Shown here: positions 1-6,893 of the stretch, one piece after another
Layout: each line of letters begins with the position of its first letter
Position numbering within the stretch: position 1 is the stretch's first letter
DNA from: Fidelibacterota bacterium
Lineage (GTDB): Bacteria > Fidelibacterota > UBA8477 > JABMPR01
Direction of reading: 5' to 3'
Assembly (NCBI GenBank): GCA_016784025.1
Contig: JADHVL010000016.1
Span: forward strand, 1-64,000
Length of the DNA stretch: 64,000 bases
Translations under genes and position numbers: made by a program
Notes under the pieces: model-generated
What the model was told of the DNA's origin: nothing
The model's database searches: none
Seen by the model: only the letters and a program-made list of their open reading frames with translations

Positions 1-2
1 CT

Positions 3-212
3 TGTTTAATTGGTTCCAATTTAGGGGGAGTCTCCTATCTTAGGTTTATTGAGTGTGGCATGGTTTCTTTGTATTCTTTTCTCGTAGTCTTATTCGGGAT
101 TCCTGCTCGTTACAGGATCTCTAAGTACTGTCCAGAATTTGAAGAAACTTTAAAAGGGGAGTGGGGAGATGTTTCTTTGTTACGATATCATTCGAGATGT
201 ACCGAGGCATAG
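3..212 (+). CDS. C-terminal fragment of an unknown protein (cut by window edge)
   Basis: One frame stays open from the first bases to a TAG at 210-212, giving about 69 residues with no stop. It contains a hydrophobic stretch (around VSLYSFLVVLFG) followed by a charged tail ending RYHSRCTEA, so it could be the end of a small membrane-associated protein. The start lies upstream of the window. I do not recognise the family. Its position, followed by a structured repeat at 283-450, matches the gene-then-repeat pattern of the next two units. Confidence 0.4.
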   Translation, partial: CLIGSNLGGVSYLRFIECGMVSLYSFLVVLFGIPARYRISKYCPEFEETLKGEWGDVSLLRYHSRCTEA

Positions 213-282
213 ATCTCTCTCCCTCTCCTTTGCCACATTTCCTAAAATAAGCTATTCAAAAACAGCTGAACGCACTATACGA

Positions 283-450
283 GGCTTAGAGCTGACTTAC
301 ACGCAGGAGAGTACAAAACGAATATGACGTGGACGGATACAAATTTCAAACAAAACAGTCTATTTCAGGAAGCAGCAAAGCCATCAAAAGCCTTGCTTTT
401 AATGTGATAACCCACAAAAGTTTCACTTTTGTGGTGAACAGCTTAAGGCG
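283..450 (+). repeat. Structured interspersed repeat, copy 1
   Basis: About 168 bp, closely similar to 1270-1437 and more distantly to 2105-2237. It contains a perfect 10-bp hairpin, CCACAAAAGT-TTC-ACTTTTGTGG (412-434), preceded by a smaller AAAAGC-CTT-GCTTTT hairpin. The left end (GGCTTAGAGCTGACTTAC) is imperfectly complementary to the right end (GTGAACAGCTTAAGGCG), so the whole element can fold back on itself. Similarity to the other copies stops abruptly after the final GCG, about 37 bp before the next gene. Confidence 0.85.
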
Positions 451-487
451 TTTGGGCCAACGTTTGTGAGGAATAAAGGTAGGGGAG

Positions 488-1270
488 ATGAAACAGCCGA
501 ATAGCTTTTTCGACATTATAAAAATCATTGCGACTATGCTTATCGTAGCCTGTGTAAATCCACAGGAAGATGACACTTCCTTAAATCATCACCCAGATAT
601 TGAGGAGATAATTCAATTGCGGAATGGAATCGCTACAGGTTGGCATGACACCCTCATCTGTGTTGCTTCTGATCCCGATGGTGATATGCTTACATTCGGG
701 TGGAATGCTTTCGCGGGTTCGCTTGTGACAATCAACGATACTGCAGTTTGGTATGCTCCAACTTTTGTAGCAAGCTATCCTTTTGAGATTCGTGTAGAGG
801 ATGGGAAAGGTGGATATGATGAAAGTACATTTTTGGTTCAAGTTTATCGGGATACGGTCAATTTACCAGATTCATCGATTACTGCACCCATTAGGCTGAA
901 TAACCCTACTCTCACGATTCTGAATACAGAAGAGGATTTTAAATCACTTTGGCTCACCAATCATCCAGATGTCGATACCAATGATGTTAGCGTACCCAGC
1001 TCGGAGATAGACTTTGATTCTCTTTCAGTTGCGATAATTAGCTATGGATATGGCTATACAAGCGGTTGTGATGAGGATATACAATTCATTGATTTTCTTT
1101 TTTTATCACGAGACACCCTTTTCATTCAAACAACACAGCAAGGTTGGTTTGACTTTAATCCTGGTTGTTTTAGTGAGGTTGAGCCAAGACATTGGGTCCT
1201 ATTCCCAAAGGTTACACTCCCCTGGAAATACCTGAGACCAGATAATGACCTGTATTGGGCGTGGCCCTAG
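488..1270 (+). CDS. Putative lipoprotein with an Ig/cadherin-like domain
   Basis: A 260-residue protein. The N-terminus has a short basic/polar segment, a hydrophobic core and a lipobox-like MLIVAC, so Cys22 is the likely lipidated residue and the protein probably sits in the outer membrane or periplasm. Residues ~40-120 (SDPDGDMLTFGW ... EIRVEDGKGGYDES) look like the cadherin/He_PIG-type immunoglobulin-like fold common in secreted FCB proteins. The C-terminal half has no family I recognise but holds two cysteines (near 'SGCDED' and 'NPGCFS') that could form a disulphide. The stop codon touches the next repeat copy. It stands alone between two repeats, as a cassette gene would. Confidence 0.65.
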   Translation: MKQPNSFFDIIKIIATMLIVACVNPQEDDTSLNHHPDIEEIIQLRNGIATGWHDTLICVASDPDGDMLTFGWNAFAGSLVTINDTAVWYAPTFVASYPFEIRVEDGKGGYDESTFLVQVYRDTVNLPDSSITAPIRLNNPTLTILNTEEDFKSLWLTNHPDVDTNDVSVPSSEIDFDSLSVAIISYGYGYTSGCDEDIQFIDFLFLSRDTLFIQTTQQGWFDFNPGCFSEVEPRHWVLFPKVTLPWKYLRPDNDLYWAWP

Positions 1271-1437
1271 CTTCAAGCTGACTCACACGCAATGGAGTGC
1301 AATACGAAGATGACGTGGATGGACACATTGAATTTACAAAGCGATGTTTTCTCAGGAAGCAGCAAGGTCATCAAAAGCCTTGCTTTTAATGTGATAATTC
1401 ACAAAAGTTGCACTTTTGTGTTGAACAGCCTAAAGCG
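1270..1437 (+). repeat. Structured interspersed repeat, copy 2
   Basis: About 168 bp, aligned along its whole length with copy 1. The hairpin CACAAAAGT-TGC-ACTTTTGTG is kept. The left end GCTTCAAGCTGACTCAC pairs imperfectly with the right end TTGAACAGCCTAAAGCG. It begins at the last base of the preceding stop codon and ends 99 bp before the antitoxin start. The AAGCTGAC / CAGCCTAAAGCG(T) ends resemble in layout the outer and inner simple sites of integron attC elements, but a strict GTTRRRY core is missing. Confidence 0.85.
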
Positions 1438-1488
1438 TAAGGGGCGCCCCAGAGGATTGGTTGTGGTTGTTGAATGATAATTTGTCAT

Positions 1489-1509
1489 ATGTACTGTAGT
1501 ATGGTACAT
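1489..1509. promoter_or_regulatory. Probable operator of the toxin-antitoxin operon
   Basis: An inverted repeat ATGTAC-(9 nt)-GTACAT lies 28 bp upstream of the antitoxin start. YefM-type antitoxins are known to bind palindromes built on a TGTACA-like core, so this is the expected autoregulatory site. The sequence shows the palindrome; the binding is inferred. A second palindrome, GGGGCGCCCC, lies at 1441-1450 just after the repeat. Confidence 0.5.
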
Positions 1510-1536
1510 TGCACGAGAAATATGAAAGGACCTAAA

Positions 1537-1809
1537 ATGATTGAGGTCTCAGTAAACCAGTTTAGAGCAAATATTAAAGCCTATGTGGATAAGGCACTTT
1601 CTGAACACTCTAGCATTCGCGTTAAAAGACGTGCGGGTAAAGATTTTGTTGTACAAAGTGCTGAGGATTGGGAAAGGGAGCAAGAAACACTTTTTGTGCT
1701 GCAGAACGCTTCACTTTCTGCACAAATTATCGAATCTATTGAATCTCATATTGCGGGATCGGGATATTCCCCAACTTCTGAGGAGTTAGATGAGATCGAT
1801 AGTCTTTGA
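1537..1809 (+). CDS. yefM: YefM/Phd-family antitoxin
   Basis: A 90-residue antitoxin that would neutralise the YoeB-type toxin encoded next to it and repress the operon. The N-terminal MIEVSVNQFRANIKAYVDKA ... IRVKRR is the Phd/YefM DNA-binding fold, followed by the toxin-binding tail with 'SLSAQIIESIESH'. An upstream in-frame start exists at 1474, but the ATG at 1537 has AAAGGA six bases ahead and gives the normal family length. The 3' end overlaps the toxin gene by 20 nt, implying translational coupling. The pair lies between two structured repeats. Confidence 0.85.
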   Translation: MIEVSVNQFRANIKAYVDKALSEHSSIRVKRRAGKDFVVQSAEDWEREQETLFVLQNASLSAQIIESIESHIAGSGYSPTSEELDEIDSL

Positions 1810-2059
1810 GGGTAAAAGCTGGTCAAAATATGAAGAACTTCGAAAGAAGGATAAAAAGCTACACGCTAATCTGTGTAAGATTATCCTGGAAATGCAAAGA
1901 GGAGATCCAGCACGAGGATTAGGCAAGCCTGAACAACTCAGACACAATCTTAAGGGGTTTTGGTCACGAAGATTATCTAAAGGAGATAGAGTAATTTATA
2001 AATATGATGACAAAGCCATATACATCTTTGCAATTGGTGGTCATTACGATTCACTTTGA
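1790..2059 (+). CDS. yoeB: YoeB/Txe-family mRNA interferase toxin
   Basis: An 89-residue RelE-superfamily toxin that would cut mRNA in the ribosomal A site. The family core KPEQLRHNLKGFWSRRL is obvious, followed by 'DRVIYKYDDKAIYIF' and a C-terminal HYDSL. By analogy with E. coli YoeB, the Glu of 'KPEQ', the Arg in 'WSRR' and the terminal His-Tyr are catalytic; all are present, so the toxin looks intact. It starts inside the 3' end of the antitoxin gene. Such pairs are often carried by integron cassettes, where they stabilise arrays; that link here is inference. Confidence 0.9.
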   Translation: MRSIVFEGKSWSKYEELRKKDKKLHANLCKIILEMQRGDPARGLGKPEQLRHNLKGFWSRRLSKGDRVIYKYDDKAIYIFAIGGHYDSL

Positions 2060-2104
2060 TGAACATTCTGGAAAACAGTAATTGTTGCTCTGTTTCGTGA
2101 AACA

Positions 2105-2237
2105 AAATTGATATCACCTACACAAGGCAGCAGAAGTGTATTGAATGTTTCACATGAAGTAGCAAAGCCATTAAAAGCCTTGTTTTTAATGTGATAACCC
2201 ACAAAAGTTGCACTTTTGTGTTTAACGGCCTAGAGTG
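2105..2237 (+). repeat. Structured interspersed repeat, copy 3 (shortened)
   Basis: The right ~85 bp match copies 1 and 2 closely, including CACAAAAGT-TGC-ACTTTTGTG and the end CGGCCTAGAGTG. The left part (CACCTACACAAGGCAGCAG...) is recognisable but has lost roughly 35-40 bp. It starts about 45 bp after the toxin stop codon and ends 24 bp before the next start codon, repeating the gene-repeat-gene order of the previous units. Confidence 0.75.
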
Positions 2238-2260
2238 ATTGACAAACAGAAGGATACTCC

Positions 2261-2638
2261 TTGAGAAAACAATATCACTTTCGTCCCTCCGCTCATGGTT
2301 TTTATGCCTGGGATGTTGATTCTTTAGTTGAGTTAACTCGAGATATTGAACCGCAAAGTGTAACCTTGGATTCCATTGCTGAGCTGGACGAGGCCTTTTG
2401 GTTTGGTAGCGAAGATAGTCTTCCAACATGTCGTGCCGTTGTTGATCATGCAAAATTGATTAAAGAGGCAGACCTAAAACACCCCATTATTCTATCATCT
2501 GATGGCCGGGTTATGGATGGGATGCATCGTGTTTCAAAAGCCTTAATGGCTGGCTTGAAAACCATTTCAGCAGTGCGGTTTATCGAAGATCCAAAACCTG
2601 ATTATACCGATGTACAACCCCAGGATTTGCCATATTAA
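2261..2638 (+). CDS. Small ParB/sulfiredoxin-fold-like protein
   Basis: 125 residues. The C-terminal half has 'HPIILSSDGRVMDGMHRVSKALMAG' in pieces: a strand-turn (HPIIL.SDGRV), the DGxHR motif and a following helix, as in the ParB-like nuclease/sulfiredoxin fold. The DGMHR residues would be the nucleotide-binding or catalytic site. The start is a TTG preceded by AAGGA at a 6-nt distance. It lacks the helix-turn-helix of true partition ParB, so a role in segregation should not be assumed. Function unknown. Single-domain proteins of this type occur in mobile cassettes (general knowledge). Confidence 0.55.
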   Translation: MRKQYHFRPSAHGFYAWDVDSLVELTRDIEPQSVTLDSIAELDEAFWFGSEDSLPTCRAVVDHAKLIKEADLKHPIILSSDGRVMDGMHRVSKALMAGLKTISAVRFIEDPKPDYTDVQPQDLPY

Positions 2639-2678
2639 TTATTGCTTAACAAAAAAGTTTAACTGACGAGCCGAAAGG

Positions 2679-3077
2679 GTGTGCGAATTGCAATTTACTA
2701 GAACTGGATTCATACTATATGTGCAGAAGTATCAGGAGTGCATCCGTTTTTATCGTGATACAATCAACCTCGAAATTCTTTTTGATACAACTGATCTGAC
2801 CTGTTTTGAATTCGGTGGTAGTTACCTTATGCTTGAAAGAGGTGACCAAAGTCCTCCAGACGAGCAGAATCAACAAAACAACGCGACCATCCTCCGCATG
2901 AATGTTCCTGATGTTAAGAAAATGGCAGATAATCTAGTCCAAAAGGGAATTAAGGTCAAATATGCGGAATATGCCTGGGGCACCGTAGCCAATTTTAAAG
3001 ACCCCGACGGGAACGCCTGCGAATATAAGGATGATGAAAAATTTGAAGGTCAAATTCAGCAAGGGATATCTAAATGA
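2679..3077 (+). CDS. VOC-superfamily (glyoxalase/bleomycin-resistance-like) protein
   Basis: 132 residues with two βαβββ halves: 'GFILYVQKYQECIRFYRDTINLEI' and 'TCFEFGGSYLMLERGD', then 'LRMNVPDVKKMADNLVQKGI' and 'WGTVANFKDPDGNACEYKD'. The fold is clear; the substrate is not. Metal ligands would be expected at the start of each half and near the final Glu of 'ACEY'. The GTG at 2679 has almost no room for the GAAAGGG upstream, so TTG at 2688 is a credible alternative start. The stop overlaps the next start (ATGA), so it is co-transcribed with the aldo/keto reductase. Confidence 0.75.
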   Translation: MCELQFTRTGFILYVQKYQECIRFYRDTINLEILFDTTDLTCFEFGGSYLMLERGDQSPPDEQNQQNNATILRMNVPDVKKMADNLVQKGIKVKYAEYAWGTVANFKDPDGNACEYKDDEKFEGQIQQGISK

Positions 3078-4009
3078 ACCCTAAAAACATGAAACGCCGT
3101 GATTTTTTACATACTGGCTTAAAGCTGGCTACTGGCGCCATGTTTATGGGTTCTGGTGCTTCCAGCCTACTTGGTGCACCTCTTTTCGGTGAGTCAAAAC
3201 AGACCATTGAAACGGTTACCCTTAACAACAATGTAGAGATGCCCATCCTTGGGTTTGGTACAAATACCCTCAATGGGTCAATTGGCCAGCGTTGTGTTGC
3301 TGAGGCCATTTCTCTCGGTTATGGCTTGATTGATACGGCAAAAATATATGGCAATGAAGAAAGTGTGGGCAGGGGCATTAAACAATCCGCTGCAAACAGA
3401 GAAACGCTTTTTGTCACCTCAAAACTGTGGGTTAGTGATGCCGGGCATGAGAACACCATGAAAGCATTTCATGTCTCCCTTAAAAAACTGGATCTGGATT
3501 ATTTAGACCTCTATCTCATCCACCGGCCACGTGGCGATTTCAAAGGATCCTGGAAAGCCATGGAAGCGCTTTACAAAGAGGGGAAGATCCGAGCTATTGG
3601 TGTGAGTAACTTTGACCCCAGCCAGCTAAAGAAATTGATTGCTTCAAGTGACATTATACCTGCTGTGAATCAAATTGAAACCCATGCTTTTTTCACTCAA
3701 AATAAACAGTACGATTTTTTGAGCGGTATGGGGGTTCAACACGAAGCCTGGTCGCCCCTGGCTGAAGGCCGAAATGGCATTTTCAGAAATGAAGCCCTGG
3801 CAACCATCGGCAAAAAGTACAACAAGAACAATGCTCAGGTAAGTTTAAGATGGCACTACCAGAGAGGGATTGTTGCTATTCCCAGGACCTCTCAAAAAGC
3901 CCATATGATAGAAAATTTGAATATTTTTGATTTTCAACTTGATGACGCTGACATGCAGACTATTGCGGGGTTAGACTTAAATAAAACCCAGTTTCCAGAG
4001 TGGAAATAA
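3074..4009 (+). CDS. Tat-exported aldo/keto reductase
   Basis: 311 residues. A twin-arginine signal (KRRDFLHTGLKLATGA) precedes an aldo/keto reductase barrel, so the enzyme is probably folded with NADPH in the cytoplasm and exported. The catalytic set is visible: Asp in 'LIDTAKIYGNE', Tyr a few residues on, Lys in 'VTSKLW' and His in 'YLIHRP'. 'IPRTSQKAHMIENLNIF' is the nucleotide-binding C-terminal segment. It most resembles the 2,5-diketo-D-gluconate reductase/morphine-dehydrogenase group. An ATG at 3089 would place the Arg pair nearer the N-terminus. It overlaps the VOC gene by 4 nt. Confidence 0.85.
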   Translation: MNPKNMKRRDFLHTGLKLATGAMFMGSGASSLLGAPLFGESKQTIETVTLNNNVEMPILGFGTNTLNGSIGQRCVAEAISLGYGLIDTAKIYGNEESVGRGIKQSAANRETLFVTSKLWVSDAGHENTMKAFHVSLKKLDLDYLDLYLIHRPRGDFKGSWKAMEALYKEGKIRAIGVSNFDPSQLKKLIASSDIIPAVNQIETHAFFTQNKQYDFLSGMGVQHEAWSPLAEGRNGIFRNEALATIGKKYNKNNAQVSLRWHYQRGIVAIPRTSQKAHMIENLNIFDFQLDDADMQTIAGLDLNKTQFPEWK

Positions 4010-4069
4010 GGTGAAGAGGTAGACTGTCAACCCACCTCCTCGGTTTCTGTAAACAGGTCTTTTTTGGAA

Positions 4070-4501
4070 TCAGGCTTCTAAGCGTGCATCCAGAGATATT
4101 TCACAGTTCAATAAACGAGAAATTGGACAACCCGCCTTGGCATTGGCAGCAGCGGTTTTAAAAGCCGCTTCACTGGCCCCTGGAACCTTGGCCACCAGGT
4201 CGAGATGAGACGCTGTCACTGTCATGCCGGCATCTGTCTTTTCCATCTTAACCGTTGCCTTTACCTCAAGACGCTCGGCTTTTAGCTCAGCAGCATCTAG
4301 CTGACCAGATAAGGCCATGGCAAAACATCCAGCATGAGCAGCCGCAATGAGCTCCTCTGGGTTTGTCCCTGGTTCATCTTCAAAACGCATATTGAAATTA
4401 TAGGGTGTATTGCTCAATATTCCTGTGGCTGTGGACAATACGCCCTTACCATCTTTTAGTCCGCCCTGCCATACAGCAGAAGCTCTTCTTTTTATAGCCA
4501 T
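4070..4501 (-). CDS. osmC: OsmC/Ohr-family peroxiredoxin
   Basis: 143 residues of the OsmC type, which reduces organic hydroperoxides with a pair of reactive cysteines. The first lies in 'AAAHAGCFAMALSGQL' and the second in 'KAGCPISRLLNCEI'; 'GTNPEELIAAAHAGC' is the family signature. The length is normal. It is transcribed convergently with the aldo/keto reductase and forms a leftward group with the DUF1844 and GroES-like genes upstream. With Bcp and the nickel superoxide dismutase in this window it fits an oxygen-exposed life style. Confidence 0.9.
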   Translation of the reverse strand: MAIKRRASAVWQGGLKDGKGVLSTATGILSNTPYNFNMRFEDEPGTNPEELIAAAHAGCFAMALSGQLDAAELKAERLEVKATVKMEKTDAGMTVTASHLDLVAKVPGASEAAFKTAAANAKAGCPISRLLNCEISLDARLEA

Positions 4502-4599
4502 AACTAGTTCCTTTATTTGATTATTGTTCTTTTATCTCATTCTGGATGGATTGCAGATGAGGCAAACCACCCACTATTCAGCTCGCTTGACCGGAATTT

Positions 4600-4899
4600 T
4601 TAACGAGATGGATCATGCTGTCTCTTATTTGATTCTTCCACCAAACTTAACTTCAACTCTCTCACCTTATCAGAAATCAACACATCTTCCTGACGGGTCA
4701 GGTTGCCCGCTGTTTTAAAAAGCAGGGCCTCCAGAATACCGACACTGATTGCAGCTGCTTCGAGATTTTTCTCTGGTTTGCCAGTCAAGGGGTTAGGGGT
4801 TTTTCCCAACTGAGACCAGGCTCCTGCACTCAGTTGGTTCACCAGTAACGAAAATAGTTCATTGGGGTTAATCTTGGTGTTAGGCATTATGTCTCTCAC
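4600..4899 (-). CDS. DUF1844 family protein
   Basis: About 99 residues. 'WSQLGKTPNPLTGKPEKNLEAA' split around 'LGK' and 'ALLFKTAGNLTRQEDVLISDKVREL' are the conserved DUF1844 blocks. Function is unknown in the family. Translation starts at the GTG at 4899 or, more likely, the ATG at 4887 (MPNTKINPNEL), only a few bases after the stop of the GroES-like gene, so the two are probably co-translated. Acidic/helical, no signal peptide, so cytoplasmic. Confidence 0.75.
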   Translation of the reverse strand: MRDIMPNTKINPNELFSLLVNQLSAGAWSQLGKTPNPLTGKPEKNLEAAAISVGILEALLFKTAGNLTRQEDVLISDKVRELKLSLVEESNKRQHDPSR

Positions 4900-4903
4900 A
4901 TTC

Positions 4904-5293
4904 TCATTTTAAAATATCGCTCAGGTCAATACTGTCATCATCGCGTTCTACCACCAGAATACCCGACATGGGTACAATGATATATTTTTCGTCCTGATAT
5001 TTAATATCGATGGCGAATTTTTTCAAATACAAAGCGTAGTCCCCCACTTCGATCTCCAGGGGAATGTATTTCACCTTGCTTGAGTCAGAAGCCTGCCAGA
5101 CATCGTCATCACCCTCTGTACTGGCCAGTGGGGTTCCTGGTCCCACTGCAACCACGTAGCCCCCTTGAACGGACTCTTTCTCGGTAACCGTTGGTGGTAA
5201 ATACAGACCAGATGATGTGCGGTCCTGGCCTGAATCGGGGTAAATCAACACCCGGTCACCAATCACATTGAGTTTATCTAGATTTTTTGCCAT
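4904..5293 (-). CDS. GroES-like co-chaperonin family protein
   Basis: 129 residues with the Cpn10 fold: 'NVIGDRVLIYPDSGQDRTSSGLYLPP' in two parts (roof strand, then mobile loop), 'GGYVVAVGPGTPL', 'EVGDYALYLKKFA' and 'YIIVPMSGILVVE'. It is ~30 residues longer than GroES, mainly from an insert around residues 60-85 (DDDVWQASDSSK) and an acidic tail. No groEL adjoins it, so it may serve a distant chaperonin or have a separate role. Such solitary GroES-like genes next to DUF1844 genes are known from FCB genomes as far as I recall. Confidence 0.75.
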   Translation of the reverse strand: MAKNLDKLNVIGDRVLIYPDSGQDRTSSGLYLPPTVTEKESVQGGYVVAVGPGTPLASTEGDDDVWQASDSSKVKYIPLEIEVGDYALYLKKFAIDIKYQDEKYIIVPMSGILVVERDDDSIDLSDILK

Positions 5294-5507
5294 ATGGTCT
5301 TCCTGTTATTTAGACCCGATAAACTAATATTTCTCCCATCAATTGGTGTTAACCTTTTTCGACTGCTCCATTTCTGCTTTCAACCTGCCCGCTTCGCTTG
5401 TGTGTCATCCCTGCCGAATATAGAACCATACCACCATCCAGCGAATTCAAGGTGGCCTAAACGCTTCAAACGATATATTTTGTCAATCAAAACGGGGGAG
5501 GGTTGAT

Positions 5508-6767
5508 ATGTGGCGTTCAACATCCATTAAGCTGCTTACCTTTCAATTGCTCATCACTATCTCGGGCTGGACATATGAAAAGATTTCCTATCCAGGGCCA
5601 ATACTTTTAAGCCCCGGGTTTGAGATGCGCGGGGGTGCCCAAAGCATAGCCTCCCTGCATTTCCACCTGGCATCTCTAGAAGACAATTTGCTGGGGACCA
5701 AATGGGGGCCCGAAAACACGGTCACTGGCAAAATGGCAGGACTTGCAGGTCGTTCACTTAAATTTGCACTGCTTGATCTACCAGTTGATTACTTCAGCAT
5801 GGTATTCATGCATGAGTGGTACGGACATGGTGCGCGTTATCGTGAGCTGGGTCTCAGCGGAATAGATTACGGCTACGAATGGCCCCCGCCTTATGGTGCC
5901 GGGGGTGGTTGGGCAGGCTATTCTTCTTCTCCTGGTGAGTACAGTACACAGGAACGTCTGGGAATATGGATTGGCGGAATTGAATCTGAGCATGTGCTTA
6001 ACCGTCACTTACGACAACGCTGGATGGTCACTGGCTCAATGCATTATCGTGAGAGCTGGCTCTATTTCTGGTCCCTTCAAAACATACTTGTCTATATCGG
6101 GGATGCCCTGGATCTGGTGGAAAATCAACAGCGCTTTAATGATCCACAGGCCTACATTCACTACCTGAATGCAGACAATGGATTTCATACCATATCGAGT
6201 TACCCGTATAGCCTGGATGATTTAAAGAAAGCCAGCAATTTAAATGCTCTGGATCCATTTTTTTGGTTGAGCATTTACAACAACCTTATCGGTTATCTCT
6301 GGGGTGGCCAACCCTCTGCTTTTATGCCCTCCCTCGAGCTGGGTAAGGCTAAATACCTACCCTCTGTTCATGTGGGGTTAACACCTTTTGGCATGGAAAC
6401 CTATCTTGAAAACTATCTCCTGTTGGACGAGGTTCTGTATTTGCTCTATTTCCGCTGGGGAGAAACCAGTTATTATGATGACTGGGGTGGAGTCGGTGGC
6501 CTTGTTTCATACCCTTTCTCAACATCGACATTTTCAGTTGACCTGAAACTTGATCTCTGGAGGCAACCTTCTTTGAAGTTTGGTGGAGATGAAGAACTAC
6601 GCGGTGGAAAGACTGGGGCAGCCTTTTCTCTAAGGTCATATTTCAAAATCCCAGATACACGCTATCCAATTAAAGCCATCATTGAGGTGGGCTACAAATC
6701 TGTGGGCTTTCTTGAGGGATATCCCCTGGACAAGGCACCTGTTCTACTGTTTGGCATTCAGATGTAA
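5508..6767 (+). CDS. Unknown envelope protein with a HEWYGH motif
   Basis: 419 residues of unknown family. The N-terminus (MWRSTSIKLLTFQLLITISG) can act as a signal peptide or anchor. Around residue ~103 is 'FMHEWYGHGARYRE', which looks like a zinc-protease helix but has three residues between HE and H rather than two, so it is not a standard HEXXH. Many aromatic residues and alternating patterns in the second half (LPSVHVGLTPFG, FSVDLKLDLWRQPS, GAAFSLRSYFKI, KAIIEVGYKS) suggest β-strands, possibly an outer-membrane barrel. Single gene with its own short leader. Function not assigned. Confidence 0.6.
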   Translation: MWRSTSIKLLTFQLLITISGWTYEKISYPGPILLSPGFEMRGGAQSIASLHFHLASLEDNLLGTKWGPENTVTGKMAGLAGRSLKFALLDLPVDYFSMVFMHEWYGHGARYRELGLSGIDYGYEWPPPYGAGGGWAGYSSSPGEYSTQERLGIWIGGIESEHVLNRHLRQRWMVTGSMHYRESWLYFWSLQNILVYIGDALDLVENQQRFNDPQAYIHYLNADNGFHTISSYPYSLDDLKKASNLNALDPFFWLSIYNNLIGYLWGGQPSAFMPSLELGKAKYLPSVHVGLTPFGMETYLENYLLLDEVLYLLYFRWGETSYYDDWGGVGGLVSYPFSTSTFSVDLKLDLWRQPSLKFGGDEELRGGKTGAAFSLRSYFKIPDTRYPIKAIIEVGYKSVGFLEGYPLDKAPVLLFGIQM

Positions 6768-6893
6768 TCTGCCAATACAGTCTGTCTTCTTACATCCATG
6801 ACAAACTAGACCTTCGACGAATTTTCTTAACAACAGCATCTGCCTCGCTTAGTTTGGGGCGAAATTATGAAATTATATGACTGGGAGAAATAA

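Noticed and set aside
2088..2161. parS-like sequences in or near repeat copy 3 (TGTTTCGTGAAACA and TGTTTCACATGAAGTA)
   Set aside because: The first lacks the two central bases; the second has three mismatches and corresponds to an unrelated segment in the other repeat copies.
283..2237. The three repeats as a CRISPR array
   Set aside because: Units are 130-168 bp, far apart, and separated by genes rather than short spacers; no cas genes.
2118..2453. Minus-strand 111-residue frame over the ParB-like gene
   Set aside because: Antisense shadow that runs through a repeat; composition unlike a protein.
2640..2670. Short attC-like site (GCTTAAC ... GTTTAAC) after the ParB-like gene
   Set aside because: Only one simple site fits the consensus and the spacing of 6 nt is far too short for attC.
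5294..5506. 70-residue frame upstream of the HEWYGH gene
   Set aside because: No ribosome site, odd composition, and it fills a normal divergent promoter gap.
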